From Sphingomonas sp. Leaf22 (GTDB taxonomy: Bacteria > Pseudomonadota > Alphaproteobacteria > Sphingomonadales > Sphingomonadaceae): a DNA stretch of 64,000 nt. The stretch lies in NCBI RefSeq assembly GCF_001421715.1, contig NZ_LMKP01000001.1, forward strand, positions 14,358-78,357, given 5' to 3'. The notes under the pieces were generated by a model. That model did not search any database, had not been told where the DNA came from, and worked only from the letters and a program-made list of their open reading frames with translations. This document shows, in pieces, positions 8,230 through 16,701 of the stretch (its first letter is position 1; each line of letters begins with the position of its first letter). A program made the position numbers and the translations under genes.

Positions 8230-9204
8230 ATGACCGATACCGATCGCCGCACCTTCGTGGCGGGCGCCGCCCTTGCCGGCGTGGCCGCCAGTGCCGCGCC
8301 TGCCGTCGCGCAGGGCACGCAGCCGACCACCGCCGCTGCCGCCGCCTATCCCAAGCCGCCGTTTCCGGTGCAGCGCCAGCCATGGCCGGGGCTGGCATCA
8401 AAGATGAGCCCGCGGCCCGACCATGGCGAGCAAAGCTATAAGGGATCGGGTCGACTGACGGGCAAGAAGGCGCTGATTACCGGCGGGGACAGCGGCATCG
8501 GTCGCGCTGCGGCCATCGCCTATGCCCGCGAAGGCGCGGATGTCGCGATCAACTACCTGCCCGCCGAAGAACCTGATGCCCGCGAAGTCGTCGCGCTGAT
8601 CCGTGCGGCGGGGCGCAAGGCGGTGGCGATCCCCGGCGACCTGCGCAACGAAGGCTTTTGCCGGCAACTGGTCCAGCAGGCGGCGGCGCAGCTGGGCGGG
8701 CTCGACATTCTCGTCAACAATGCCGCGCGGCAGCAGACCCGGCCCGATATCGCGTCGATTTCGTCACAGGATTTCGACGATACGATGAAGACCAACGTCT
8801 ATGCCCCGTTCTGGCTGACCAAGGCAGCGGTCGAGCGGATGGGGGCGGGGTCGGTGATCGTGAATACCTCGTCCGAGCAGGCAGGTGATCCATCGCCCGA
8901 TATCGTCGATTACGCGCTGACCCGCGCCGCGGTGCTGAACTTTACCAAGGCGATGGCCAAGCAACTGGCGGCGAAGGGGATTCGCGTGAATGCGGTCGCG
9001 CCGGGACCGTTCTGGACGCCGTTGCAGGTCAGCGGCGGCGCTACGCCCGAAAAGCAGCAGACGTTCGGGAAGAGCAGTCCGCTGGGGCGGCCGGGCCAGC
9101 CGGCCGAGATTGCCGGGCTGTATGTCGCGGCGGCCGATCCGGCGAACAGCTTTTCGACGGGGCAAATTTTCGGGGCGACCGGTGGGGGTGGGCAGCCGGC
9201 TTGA
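8230..9204 (+). CDS. SDR-family oxidoreductase with Tat-like signal
   Basis: This is a short-chain dehydrogenase of 324 residues with an N-terminal extension. The first 30 residues contain DRRTFVAGAALAGVAASAA, a twin-arginine-like export signal followed by AQG, so the enzyme may be periplasmic. The Rossmann motif TGGDSGIGRAAAIAYA is near residue 85 and NNAA near 160. The family resembles YghA/YhdF-type SDRs. An oddity is that the catalytic YxxxK reads YALTR (Tyr228, Arg232), so the lysine is replaced. Either Arg substitutes for it or activity is reduced. The substrate is unknown. The real start is the ATG at 8230; a much longer upstream frame is antisense to ilvA. Confidence 0.88.
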   Translation: MTDTDRRTFVAGAALAGVAASAAPAVAQGTQPTTAAAAAYPKPPFPVQRQPWPGLASKMSPRPDHGEQSYKGSGRLTGKKALITGGDSGIGRAAAIAYAREGADVAINYLPAEEPDAREVVALIRAAGRKAVAIPGDLRNEGFCRQLVQQAAAQLGGLDILVNNAARQQTRPDIASISSQDFDDTMKTNVYAPFWLTKAAVERMGAGSVIVNTSSEQAGDPSPDIVDYALTRAAVLNFTKAMAKQLAAKGIRVNAVAPGPFWTPLQVSGGATPEKQQTFGKSSPLGRPGQPAEIAGLYVAAADPANSFSTGQIFGATGGGGQPA

Positions 9205-9290
9205 TATAGCCCCTTACGGTAGCCCTCCCTTCGAAGGCGGGAGTCTATACGCGCCGATGTCAGCGATAGAGTTGAAACGTTAGCGCATAT

Positions 9291-9317
9291 GGATTCCCGC
9301 CTGCGCGGGAATGACGA
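9291..9317. repeat. ATTCCCGC palindromic repeat
   Basis: GGATTCCCGCCTGCGCGGGA followed by ATGACGA. The same unit recurs at 43387-43413 and in variants at 12862-12890, 12931-12957, 43444-43470 and 43517-43543. A partial second unit (GCGCGGGAATGACGATG) follows directly. It resembles sphingomonad REP-type palindromes. Confidence 0.75.
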
Positions 9318-9411
9318 GGCGCGCGCGGGAATGACGATGGGGCTGGGCGAACCGTACGCCTGACACATCTCCCCTTTCCCATGGCCTGCTAAGTCCATAG
9401 ATCCGACGCCC

Positions 9412-10278
9412 ATGGCAAAACTCGCATTCATCGGCACCGGCGTCATGGGCGCGCCCATGGCCGGGCACCTCTTTTCCGCCGGCCATCAGGTCACCGTCTA
9501 TAACCGTACCCGCGCCAAGGCGGAGGCGTGGGCAGCGAAGCACGGCGGCGAGGTGGCCGATACCCCGGCGGCGGCCGTCTCGGGGGCGGAGGCGGTGTTC
9601 GCCTGTGTTGGCAACGACGACGATCTGCGGCAGGTGACGTTGGGTACCGATGGCGCGTTCGGCGCGATGCAGGCGGGCGCGCTGTTCGCCGATCATACCA
9701 CCGTGTCGGCCGCGATCGCGCGCGAACTGGCCGAGGCGGGGGCGGCCAAGGGGCTGCTGGTCCTCGACGCGCCGGTGTCCGGCGGACAGGCCGGGGCCGA
9801 GAATGGCAAGCTGTCGATCATGTGCGGGGGCAGCGCGGAGGCGTTCGCCGCTGCCGAGCCGCTGATGCAGGCCTATGCGCAGCGGATCGTGCATGTCGGC
9901 GACGCGGGTGCGGGGCAGACGACCAAGATGGTCAACCAGATCTGCATCGCGGGCGTGCTGGGCGGCCTGTCCGAAGCATTGCGGTTCGCGCAAGGCTCGG
10001 GCCTCGATCTCGACAAGGTGCTGGAAGCGGTATCGGGCGGGGCGGCGCAAAGCTGGCAGATGGTCAATCGCTGGCCGACCATGGCGCAGGATCAGTTCGA
10101 TTTCGGGTTCGCGATCGACTGGATGCGTAAGGATCTGGGGCTCGCGCTCGACGAATCGCGGCGCAACGGCGCGACGCTGCCGGTGACGGCGCTGGTCGAC
10201 CAATTCTATGCCGAGGTGCAGGCCATGGGTGGCGGGCGGCAGGATACCAGCGCGCTGGTGCGAAGGATCGCGAAATGA
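9412..10278 (+). CDS. NAD(P)-dependent beta-hydroxyacid dehydrogenase family protein
   Basis: This 288-residue member of the 3-hydroxyisobutyrate dehydrogenase family oxidises a beta-hydroxyacid (3-hydroxyisobutyrate, tartronate semialdehyde or similar) with NAD(P). The N-terminal Rossmann motif is FIGTGVMGAPMAGHL. The substrate-binding block is DAPVSGGQAGAENGKLSIMC near residue 120, and the catalytic Lys lies in TTKMVNQICIAG near residue 172. The exact substrate cannot be assigned. The stop overlaps the start of the amidohydrolase (ATGA at 10275-10278), so the two are coupled. Confidence 0.88.
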   Translation: MAKLAFIGTGVMGAPMAGHLFSAGHQVTVYNRTRAKAEAWAAKHGGEVADTPAAAVSGAEAVFACVGNDDDLRQVTLGTDGAFGAMQAGALFADHTTVSAAIARELAEAGAAKGLLVLDAPVSGGQAGAENGKLSIMCGGSAEAFAAAEPLMQAYAQRIVHVGDAGAGQTTKMVNQICIAGVLGGLSEALRFAQGSGLDLDKVLEAVSGGAAQSWQMVNRWPTMAQDQFDFGFAIDWMRKDLGLALDESRRNGATLPVTALVDQFYAEVQAMGGGRQDTSALVRRIAK

Positions 10279-11948
10279 TTCGCCATGCCCTGACCGTCGC
10301 CGCGCTGCTCTTGGCCGGGACCGCGCAGGCTGACGGGCTGGTCGACAACATCAACGGCGTCGCGCTGGATTCGCAGGGGAAGGTGGTGCGGTTCGGCGGC
10401 ATCCTGATCGACCGCGAGGGCAAGGTCGTGCGGCTGGTGCCCAAGGGCGAGAAGGCCCCGAAGAAGCTCGACTGGCGCAGCGACATGGGCGGGCGGGTCG
10501 TGATGCCCGGCATGATCGACGCGCATGGCCATGTGATGTCGCTCGGCTATCGTGCGCTCGAACTCGACCTGTCGAATACGAAGTCGCTGGCCGATGCGCA
10601 GGCGGCGATCCAGTCCTATGCGCGCAGCAACGGCAACCGGCAGTGGATCGTCGGCGGTGGCTGGAATCAGGAGGCATGGGGGCTGGGCCGGTTCCCGACC
10701 GCGGCCGAACTGGATGCGGCGGCCGGGGACAAGCCGGTGCTGCTCGAACGTGCCGATGGCCATGCGGTGTGGGCGAACGGCGCGGCGATGAAGGCGGCGG
10801 GGATCACGGCGAAGACCGTCGCCCCGGCGGGCGGGCGCATCGAATTGCTGCCGAACGGACAGCCATCGGGCGTGTTCGTCGACAATGCCGCCAGCCTGTT
10901 CGATGCCGCCAAACCCAAACCGTCGCCGCGCGAACGCAATGCCGCGTTCCTGAAGGCGCAGGACATGCTGCTGTCGAACGGCATCACCGCGACGGCGGAC
11001 ATGGGAACGTCGGTCGACGACTGGCTGGTGTTCCGGCGAATGGGCGATATCGGCCAGTTGCGCGTGCGGATCATGAGCTATGCCGCGGGCCTCGAACCGG
11101 CGCTGACGATCGCCGGCGCGGGGCCGACGCCGTGGCTGTATGGCGACCGGCTGCGCATGGGTGGGATCAAGCTGTATGCCGATGGCGCGCTGGGGTCGCG
11201 CGGAGCGTGGCTGAAGGCACCCTATGCCGACGCGCCCAAGCAGAGCGGGCTGTCGTTCATCAACGATACGACGCTGCTGAACCTGTTGAGCCGCGGCACG
11301 ATGGACGGGTTCCAGTTCGCCATCCATGCGATCGGCGACCGCGCGAACCGGCAGGTGCTCGACGCGATCGACGAACTGGCGGCGTCGTACAAGGACGATC
11401 GCCGCTGGCGGATCGAACATGCGCAGGTGCTCGACCCGGCCGATCTGCCAAGGCTGGGTAAAAACGGCATCATCGCGTCGATGCAGCCGGTCCATGCCAC
11501 CGGCGACCGGACGATGGCCGAGGCGCGGCTGGGGCCGGCGCGGCTGACCGGGGCCTATGCATGGGCGACGGTGCTGCGGGATGGCGGGCGGCTGGCGTTC
11601 GGATCGGACTATCCGGTCGAACATCCGAACCCGTTCATCGGCTGGGCGGCGGCGTTCACGCGCGAGGACGCCAATGGCCAGCCGCCGGGCGGGTGGCGTC
11701 CCGAGGAAAAGGTGACGCGCGAACAGGCGTGGAAGGCGTTCACGCAGGATGCGGCGTTCGCCGGGTTCGCCGAACAGCGGTTCGGATCGCTGCTGCCGGG
11801 GCAGAAGGCCGATTTCCTGGTCGTCGATCGCGATCCGGTGGCGGCGAGTGCGGCCGACCTGCGCGCGACCAGGGTCATCGAAACCTGGGTCGGCGGGTAC
11901 AAGGCGTGGCCGATCGTCGAGAAGGCGAAGGCCGAGGCCGGGCGGTAA
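10275..11948 (+). CDS. Exported amidohydrolase (YtcJ-like)
   Basis: The protein is a metal-dependent amidohydrolase of 557 residues. An N-terminal signal peptide (MIRHALTVAALLLAGTAQA) points to the periplasm. Metal-site motifs are MPGMIDAHGHVMSLG near residue 78, RIEHAQVLDPAD near 380, and GSDYPVEHPNPFIGW near 447. The architecture matches the YtcJ/amidohydrolase_3 group, which hydrolyses unknown amides or cyclic compounds. It is coupled to the dehydrogenase upstream, so the pair may act in one catabolic route, though one is cytosolic and the other exported. A repeat element follows the stop. Confidence 0.88.
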   Translation: MIRHALTVAALLLAGTAQADGLVDNINGVALDSQGKVVRFGGILIDREGKVVRLVPKGEKAPKKLDWRSDMGGRVVMPGMIDAHGHVMSLGYRALELDLSNTKSLADAQAAIQSYARSNGNRQWIVGGGWNQEAWGLGRFPTAAELDAAAGDKPVLLERADGHAVWANGAAMKAAGITAKTVAPAGGRIELLPNGQPSGVFVDNAASLFDAAKPKPSPRERNAAFLKAQDMLLSNGITATADMGTSVDDWLVFRRMGDIGQLRVRIMSYAAGLEPALTIAGAGPTPWLYGDRLRMGGIKLYADGALGSRGAWLKAPYADAPKQSGLSFINDTTLLNLLSRGTMDGFQFAIHAIGDRANRQVLDAIDELAASYKDDRRWRIEHAQVLDPADLPRLGKNGIIASMQPVHATGDRTMAEARLGPARLTGAYAWATVLRDGGRLAFGSDYPVEHPNPFIGWAAAFTREDANGQPPGGWRPEEKVTREQAWKAFTQDAAFAGFAEQRFGSLLPGQKADFLVVDRDPVAASAADLRATRVIETWVGGYKAWPIVEKAKAEAGR

Positions 11949-11973
11949 GCGCTGGTTCGGGCCGGCGCATTTC

Positions 11974-12115
11974 AATCCTCCCCGCCCCGCGGGGAGGGGG
12001 ACCGCCGCGAAGCGGTGGTGGAGGGGGTGTGCCACGCAACGCAACCGTGCCGTACGCGGACAGCCCCCTCCACCATGCTGTGCATGGTCCCCCTCCCCGT
12101 GCCGGGGAGGATTTG
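11974..12115 (+). repeat. Structured intergenic element of ~140 bp (copy A)
   Basis: The element is built of GC-rich hairpins: CCTCCCCGCCCCGCGGGGAGG, then GACCGCCGCGAAGCGGTGGT, a central GCCACGCAACGCAACCGTGC, then CCCTCCACCATGCTGTGCAT and CCTCCCCGTGCCGGGGAGG. The element at 19818-19953 has the same blocks in reverse orientation: the centre there is the reverse complement of this one with few changes. It is not coding. Confidence 0.8.
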
Positions 12116-12157
12116 GTAAGCGAAATGGGTTAGATCGGTCGTCTAACAGGAGGATCG

Positions 12158-12826
12158 ATGCAGGCGTCTTGGCGGACCGGAGTAGGGATTGCGTTGCTGG
12201 TCGGCGTCGCGGGTGCGGCGGCCGGCGGGGCGGCGTTGGTACTGCGGGCCGAGCAGGTGGCGCCGCCAGCTCCGAAGCGGATTGATTCGGTGGCTGGCGC
12301 GCCGGTCGTGCAAGCGAAGCCCATGCCGACGCCCGCAGCTTCCGCTTCATCGATCGTCAGACCCGAGGCGATGGTCGTGCGCCGCGTACTGCCGATCGAG
12401 GGGCCGTTCACCCATGGCCGTTGGGTTTGGGACGAGGATGGGGCACCGGCATCAGGGCCGTTGGTCGTGACCATCGACCTCGATGCGCAGGTGTTGTCGG
12501 TGTTCCGCGATGGCTATGAGATCGGCGCGGCGGTGGTGCTGTACGGGGCGGACTGGAAACCGACGCCGCTCGGCGCGCTGAAGATCACCGAGAAGGATGC
12601 GGACCATGTCAGCAACCTGTACGACGCGCCGATGCCGTACATGTTGCGGCTGACCACTGACGGCATTTCGATCCATGGCAGCGATGTGCAGGAGGGGGGC
12701 GCGACCCATGGCTGCATCGGCGTCCCCACCGCCTTTGCAAAGAAGCTGTTCGGCGCGGCGCGGGTGGGCGATCGGGTGATCATCACCAACGGCAAGCGGT
12801 TGGCGATGGGTGGGGCGATTACGTAG
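12158..12826 (+). CDS. L,D-transpeptidase (YkuD domain)
   Basis: This 222-residue envelope protein has an N-terminal membrane anchor or signal (GVGIALLVGVAGAAAGGAAL), an Ala/Pro-rich linker, and a YkuD catalytic domain from about residue 100. The active-site motif reads ISIHGSDV then ATHGCIGVP, with catalytic His and Cys. The residue after HGCI is Gly where Arg or Asn is more usual. Such enzymes make 3-3 crosslinks in peptidoglycan or attach proteins to it. The gene follows a repeat element and stands alone. Confidence 0.88.
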   Translation: MQASWRTGVGIALLVGVAGAAAGGAALVLRAEQVAPPAPKRIDSVAGAPVVQAKPMPTPAASASSIVRPEAMVVRRVLPIEGPFTHGRWVWDEDGAPASGPLVVTIDLDAQVLSVFRDGYEIGAAVVLYGADWKPTPLGALKITEKDADHVSNLYDAPMPYMLRLTTDGISIHGSDVQEGGATHGCIGVPTAFAKKLFGAARVGDRVIITNGKRLAMGGAIT

Positions 12827-12861
12827 GACCGATCGATATTCAGTCATAACCACGGAATTTG

Positions 12862-12957
12862 GTCATTCCCGCGCAGGCGGGAATCCATGGACGCCGAGGG
12901 TTTGGCTGAATCCGCGACGATGGCGTGTATGGACTCCCGCCTTCGCGGGAGTGACGA
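12862..12957. repeat. Two ATTCCCGC-type palindromes
   Basis: TCATTCCCGCGCAGGCGGGA runs on into ATCCATGG (12862-12890); GGACTCCCGCCTTCGCGGGA then GTGACGA follows (12931-12957). The two are in opposite orientation, as often seen for paired REP units. Confidence 0.7.
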
Positions 12958-13103
12958 AAGGTGATGGAACGCTATTCCTGCGCCGAGCGAACTGCATAGC
13001 GTTCCCGCTGAGGGTTTTGCGGTGATGGCGATGGGCTCGTCGCACCGGGGATGATCGAGACATCGGCAGGGCCGCTGACAAAGGCCGTTCTTGTGCTTGG
13101 CTC

Positions 13104-13130
13104 TGGACCCCCGCCTGCGCGAGGGTACGG
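13104..13130. repeat. GGACCCCCGC-type palindrome
   Basis: CTCTGGACCCCCGCCTGCGC followed by GAGGGTACGG, nearly identical to 1931-1960 including the CTCT lead and TACGG tail. Confidence 0.65.
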
Positions 13131-13381
13131 TCACGCAGTGGTCGGGCGCGACCTTTGCATTGGGCCCGGCTTGGTGCGGGGTCGCCCTTTTTATGGTAAT
13201 CGGTACAAAGCGGGCCCCGGATCAAGTCCGGGGCAACGGGTGGTTATAGCGCTTCGGCCTGCAATAATCGGGAGCGTCCGCGTCGGTCCGAGATTTCGTC
13301 GGTCCCAAACCGCCCGAAAACGCAATCGCCCCGTCTTTCGCCGAGGCAACATTGCGCGCGGGGGAGGTCGCCGCCGGGTCG

Positions 13382-14083
13382 TCAGGCGACGGCGGCTTCG
13401 CTCACTTCTTCGGGTTCGCGCAGCACATAGCCACGGCCCCAGACGGTTTCGATATAGTTCTCGCCTTCGCAGGCCATGCTGAGCTTCTTGCGCAACTTGC
13501 AGATGAAGACGTCGATGATCTTGAGTTCCGGTTCGTCCATCCCGCCATAGAGATGGTTGAGGAACATTTCCTTGGTCAGCGTCGTGCCCTTGCGCAGCGA
13601 GAGCAGCTCGAGCATCGCATATTCCTTGCCGGTCAGATGGACCCGCGCGCCGTCGACGTCGACCGTCTTGGCATCGAGGTTCACCGATAGCTTGCCGGTG
13701 CGGATCACCGACTGGGAATGCCCCTTCGACCGGCGGACGACGGCGTGGATGCGCGCGATCAGTTCCTCGCGGTGGAACGGCTTGGTCACATAATCATCGG
13801 CGCCGAAGCCGAACGAACGGACCTTCGAATCCATTTCATCGATGCCCGACAGGATCAGGACCGGCGTCTGCACCCGGGCGACCCGCAGCTTCTTCAGCAC
13901 GTCATAGCCGTGCATGTCGGGCAGGTTCAGGTCGAGCAGAATGATGTCGTAATCGTACAGCTTGCCCAGATCGAGGCCTTCCTCGCCCAGATCGGTCGTG
14001 TAGATATTGAACCCTTCGGTCGTCAGCATGAGCTCGATCGCCTTGGCGGTATTCGGCTCGTCCTCGATCAGTAGCACGCGCAT
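13382..14083 (-). CDS. ctrA: Cell-cycle response regulator CtrA
   Basis: CtrA is the OmpR-type transcription factor that controls cell-cycle, motility and envelope genes in alphaproteobacteria. The 233-residue protein has a receiver domain starting [20 protein letters not shown] with phosphoacceptor Asp51 in [14 protein letters not shown], and a C-terminal winged helix with [20 protein letters not shown] and [14 protein letters not shown]. The first 20 and the DNA-binding residues match CtrA closely. The ATG at 14083 is the family start; the frame extends upstream to 14134 without support. The upstream region holds a near-consensus CtrA box and a GATTC site. In sphingomonads CtrA is usually dispensable and mainly governs motility and chemotaxis genes. 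Confidence 0.96.
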   Translation of the reverse strand: MRVLLIEDEPNTAKAIELMLTTEGFNIYTTDLGEEGLDLGKLYDYDIILLDLNLPDMHGYDVLKKLRVARVQTPVLILSGIDEMDSKVRSFGFGADDYVTKPFHREELIARIHAVVRRSKGHSQSVIRTGKLSVNLDAKTVDVDGARVHLTGKEYAMLELLSLRKGTTLTKEMFLNHLYGGMDEPELKIIDVFICKLRKKLSMACEGENYIETVWGRGYVLREPEEVSEAAVA

Positions 14084-14167
14084 CGGCAGTCCCCCGTTTC
14101 GCGGCACGCGTTCCAAAACCCTGCGCGCGACCAAAACATTAACGTAAACACCTCTGAACGCAAAAGG

Positions 14168-14182
14168 TTAATTTCCCACTAA
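14168..14182. promoter_or_regulatory. Candidate CtrA box upstream of ctrA
   Basis: TTAA-N7-CTAA, one mismatch from the established CtrA consensus TTAA-N7-TTAA, centred about 90 bp before the ctrA start. Further TTAA tetrads lie at 14139-14142 and 14210-14213. Autoregulation is known for CtrA in Caulobacter; here it is inference. Confidence 0.5.
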
Positions 14183-14224
14183 TGTGAAATGTTCCCTAAA
14201 ATCTGTTGGTTAAGTTGGGCGCAT

Positions 14225-14229
14225 GATTC
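14225..14229. promoter_or_regulatory. GANTC (CcrM) methylation site upstream of ctrA
   Basis: GATTC, a match to the CcrM site GANTC, lies 142 bp before the ctrA start and ten bases from the LysR stop. CcrM methylation is known to time ctrA transcription in Caulobacter. A five-base site is expected by chance, so the role is uncertain. Confidence 0.35.
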
Positions 14230-14234
14230 CCCTT

Positions 14235-15137
14235 CTAATCACGGGGGCAAAGCGTCCGGAAGCGGCTGGAAAAAAAGTCGATCAGCACCGCGACACGGGC
14301 CGGACGCAGCGTGCCGGGCGGGGTCAGCAGGTGCAACGCGACCGCCCCGTTCGACCAGTCGGGCAGCGCTGGTTCGAGCAGACCGGCGGCGATATCGGCA
14401 TCGACCAGAAAGTCGGGAAGGCGCGCGACACCGAGACCGAGGCGGAGCGCGGGCAACATCGCCTCGCCATTGTTCACCGCCAGCGGGCCGCCGGGCCGGA
14501 CGCTCACTTCCTCTTCGCCGCGCCGGAAATGCCAGAGCGGGTTGGGCATGTTGGTGTAGCGGAAACAGGCATGACTGCTGAGATCGGCGGGATGGGTGGG
14601 GCGGCCCCGCGCCTGCCAATAGTCCGGCGAGGCGACGATCCGTACCGCAACCGGACCCAGCCGCCGCGCGCGCAGTGAGCTGTCGGGCAGTTCGGCGATG
14701 CGCAGCGCGATGTCGATGCCATCGGCGACGATGTCGACCTTGGCGTCGGACAGGGTCAGGTCGATCTCGACGCCCGGATGCGCCTTCAGAAAGTCGGCGA
14801 CGGCCGGGGCGACATGGGTCTGGCCGAACGACATCGGTGCCGCGACCCGCACCAGCCCGGTCGGGGCGGCGGCGGCGTCGCGCGCCTGTTCCTCCGCCGC
14901 CTGTGCCTCGGCAAGGATGCGGCCGGCACGTTCCGCCAGCGATTGACCGGCGTCGCTCAGCGTCAGCCGGCGCGAGGTGCGGTGGAACAGGGTGGTGCCG
15001 AGCGACACTTCCAGCCGGGCGACGGCTTTCGACACCGTCGCCTTCGATACACCGATCGACTGGGCGGCGGCGCTGAACGAGCGATGCTCGACCACGCAGG
15101 CGAACATCGCCCATGCTTCGAAATCAGGAAGCCGCAT
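14235..15137 (-). CDS. LysR-family transcriptional regulator
   Basis: This 300-residue regulator has an N-terminal winged helix-turn-helix (RSFSAAAQSIGVSKATVSKA, about residues 18-37) and a LysR substrate-binding domain. It belongs to the CrgA/AaeR-like branch whose members often sense quinones or electrophiles. I use the ATG at 15137 because GGAGG sits just before it; an upstream frame to 15218 has no such site. It is divergent from pirin and wrbA, so it probably controls that pair. An inverted repeat GAAAC-N5-GTTTC lies in the shared promoter region. Confidence 0.92.
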   Translation of the reverse strand: MRLPDFEAWAMFACVVEHRSFSAAAQSIGVSKATVSKAVARLEVSLGTTLFHRTSRRLTLSDAGQSLAERAGRILAEAQAAEEQARDAAAAPTGLVRVAAPMSFGQTHVAPAVADFLKAHPGVEIDLTLSDAKVDIVADGIDIALRIAELPDSSLRARRLGPVAVRIVASPDYWQARGRPTHPADLSSHACFRYTNMPNPLWHFRRGEEEVSVRPGGPLAVNNGEAMLPALRLGLGVARLPDFLVDADIAAGLLEPALPDWSNGAVALHLLTPPGTLRPARVAVLIDFFSSRFRTLCPRD

Positions 15138-15151
15138 ATACCCTCCATCAC

Positions 15152-15166
15152 GAAACGATCGGTTTC
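15152..15166. promoter_or_regulatory. Inverted repeat in the LysR / pirin promoter region
   Basis: GAAAC-GATCG-GTTTC, a 5-bp dyad with a 5-bp spacer, lies between the divergent LysR and pirin starts (15137 and 15230), with a further GTTTC at 15171-15175. Its size and place suit a LysR operator, but this is only inferred. Confidence 0.4.
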
Positions 15167-15229
15167 CGACGTTTCCATTTACGTCATGATCGCGGTGCTT
15201 ATCTTGGGGGTCAAGCAAGGAGATCGACG

Positions 15230-15928
15230 ATGATCGACAAACGTGACTTCACCAGCCTGGGCCATGCCGATCACGGTTGGCTGAACGCCCGCCATCATTT
15301 CAGCTTCGCCAACTATTACGACCCGCAGCGGATGGGCTGGGGCGCGATCCGGGTGTGGAACGACGACGAGATCGCCGCCAACAGCGGTTTTCCGGCGCAT
15401 CCGCACAAGGACATGGAAATCATCACCTATGTCCGGTCGGGCGCGATCACCCATCAGGATTCGCTGGGGAACAAGGGCCGCACGGCGGCGGGCGACGTGC
15501 AGGTGATGAGCGCCGGGACCGGCGTGCGCCATGCCGAATATAATCTGGAGCCGGAAACGACCCGCATCTTCCAGATCTGGATCGAACCGCGCCAGAAGGG
15601 CGGCGCGCCGACCTGGGGCGCCAAGCCGTTTCCCAAGGGCGAACGCTCCGGTAAGTTCGTCGTGCTGGCCAGCGGTTTCGACGATGACGGCGATGCGCTG
15701 CGCATCCGTGCCGACGCCCGCGTGCTGGGCGCGACGCTGAAGGCCGGGGAAAGCGTGGAACATAGCGTGGGGGCAGGGCGTCACGCCTATCTGGTCGCGG
15801 CAACCGGCGCGATCACCATCGACGGAGTCGCCTTCGAGGCGCGCGACGGTGCCGCGCTGGTCGGCGGGCAGACCGTCACCATCACCGCGACCAGGGACGC
15901 CGAAATCGTCCTGGTCGATTCCGAATAA
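15230..15928 (+). CDS. Pirin family protein (quercetin 2,3-dioxygenase-like)
   Basis: This 232-residue bicupin belongs to the pirin (YhaK/YhhW) family, cytosolic proteins that bind one metal and often show quercetinase activity in vitro. The N-terminal cupin carries [15 protein letters not shown] and, further on, GVRHAEYN, holding the metal-ligand histidines and Glu. The second cupin is degenerate, as usual. The start is the ATG at 15230. The gene is followed 28 bp later by wrbA in the same direction, and both are divergent from the LysR gene. This pairing is common and suggests a response to quinone or oxidative stress. Confidence 0.92.
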   Translation: MIDKRDFTSLGHADHGWLNARHHFSFANYYDPQRMGWGAIRVWNDDEIAANSGFPAHPHKDMEIITYVRSGAITHQDSLGNKGRTAAGDVQVMSAGTGVRHAEYNLEPETTRIFQIWIEPRQKGGAPTWGAKPFPKGERSGKFVVLASGFDDDGDALRIRADARVLGATLKAGESVEHSVGAGRHAYLVAATGAITIDGVAFEARDGAALVGGQTVTITATRDAEIVLVDSE

Positions 15929-15956
15929 CCGAACAACCGAACGGGAGTATCGCCAC

Positions 15957-16559
15957 ATGGCCAAGGTTCTGGTGCTGTATTATTCGTCCTATGGGCATAT
16001 CGCGAAGATGGCCGACGCCGTTGCCGAAGGCGTCCGTTCGGGCGGGGCCGACGTCGATGTCCGCCGCGTCCGCGAGACGGCCCCAGACGAGGTCGCCAAG
16101 TCGGCGGGCTTCGTCGTTGCCGATCATCACGCGTTGCTGACCGATCCCAACGAACTGACCAACTATGACGCGATCGTCGTTGGGACCGGCACGCGTTATG
16201 GCCGGATGTCGAGCCAGATGGCCGCGTTCTGGGACACGACCGGCGGCGTGTGGGCGAAGGGCGGACTGGTCGGCAAGATCGGCGGTGCCTTCACCTCGAC
16301 CGCGACCCAGCATGGCGGGCAGGAAACCACGCTGTTCTCGATCATCACCAACCTGATGCATCATGGGCTGACCATCGTCGGGCTCGACTATGCCTATGAA
16401 GGCCATACCGGGCTGGACGAAGTGAACGGCAGCACGCCCTATGGCGCGTCGACGATCGCCGGCGGCGACGGCAGCCGTCAGCCGACCGAGATCGAACTGG
16501 GCGGTGCCCGGCATCAGGGCAAGCGGATCGCCGAACTCGCGGCCAAGGTGTTCGGATAA
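15957..16559 (+). CDS. wrbA: NAD(P)H:quinone oxidoreductase WrbA
   Basis: WrbA is an FMN-dependent, cytosolic two-electron quinone reductase that protects against redox-cycling quinones. The 200-residue flavodoxin-fold protein opens with [16 protein letters not shown] (FMN phosphate loop), then has [18 protein letters not shown] near residue 76 and [13 protein letters not shown] [15 protein letters not shown] near 113. Length and motifs match WrbA type IV. It follows pirin and is ended by a terminator at 16568-16593. Upstream in-frame codons overlap pirin and are ignored; GGGAG is present before the ATG. Confidence 0.95.
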   Translation: MAKVLVLYYSSYGHIAKMADAVAEGVRSGGADVDVRRVRETAPDEVAKSAGFVVADHHALLTDPNELTNYDAIVVGTGTRYGRMSSQMAAFWDTTGGVWAKGGLVGKIGGAFTSTATQHGGQETTLFSIITNLMHHGLTIVGLDYAYEGHTGLDEVNGSTPYGASTIAGGDGSRQPTEIELGGARHQGKRIAELAAKVFG

Positions 16560-16567
16560 GAAGGAAC

Positions 16568-16593
16568 GGGGCGGCCCACGGGTCGCCCCTTTT
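16568..16593 (+). terminator. Rho-independent terminator after wrbA
   Basis: GGGGCGGCC, loop CACG, GGTCGCCCC, then TTTT: a 9-bp stem with one G-U pair, 8 bp after the wrbA stop. Confidence 0.88.
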
Positions 16594-16701
16594 CCATCGA
16601 CGGTGCGGCGGGTCGGAAATCAGCCCGGGCCATGACCGTAAATGGTTGGAATGGTAACGCTATCGGTTATCATCCCGTCAAAACAAGGACGGGAGAGGCG
16701 C

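Larger units (their letters stand above)
12827..13381. other. Gene-free repeat region before ctrA
   Basis: These 555 bases lie between two convergent genes and I see no credible gene in them. They hold two ATTCCCGC-type palindromes (12862-12890 and 12931-12957), a GGACCCCCGC-type palindrome (13104-13130) and a CCCCGGATCAAGTCCGGGG hairpin near 13215-13233. No clear terminator follows either the L,D-transpeptidase or ctrA gene. Confidence 0.65.
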
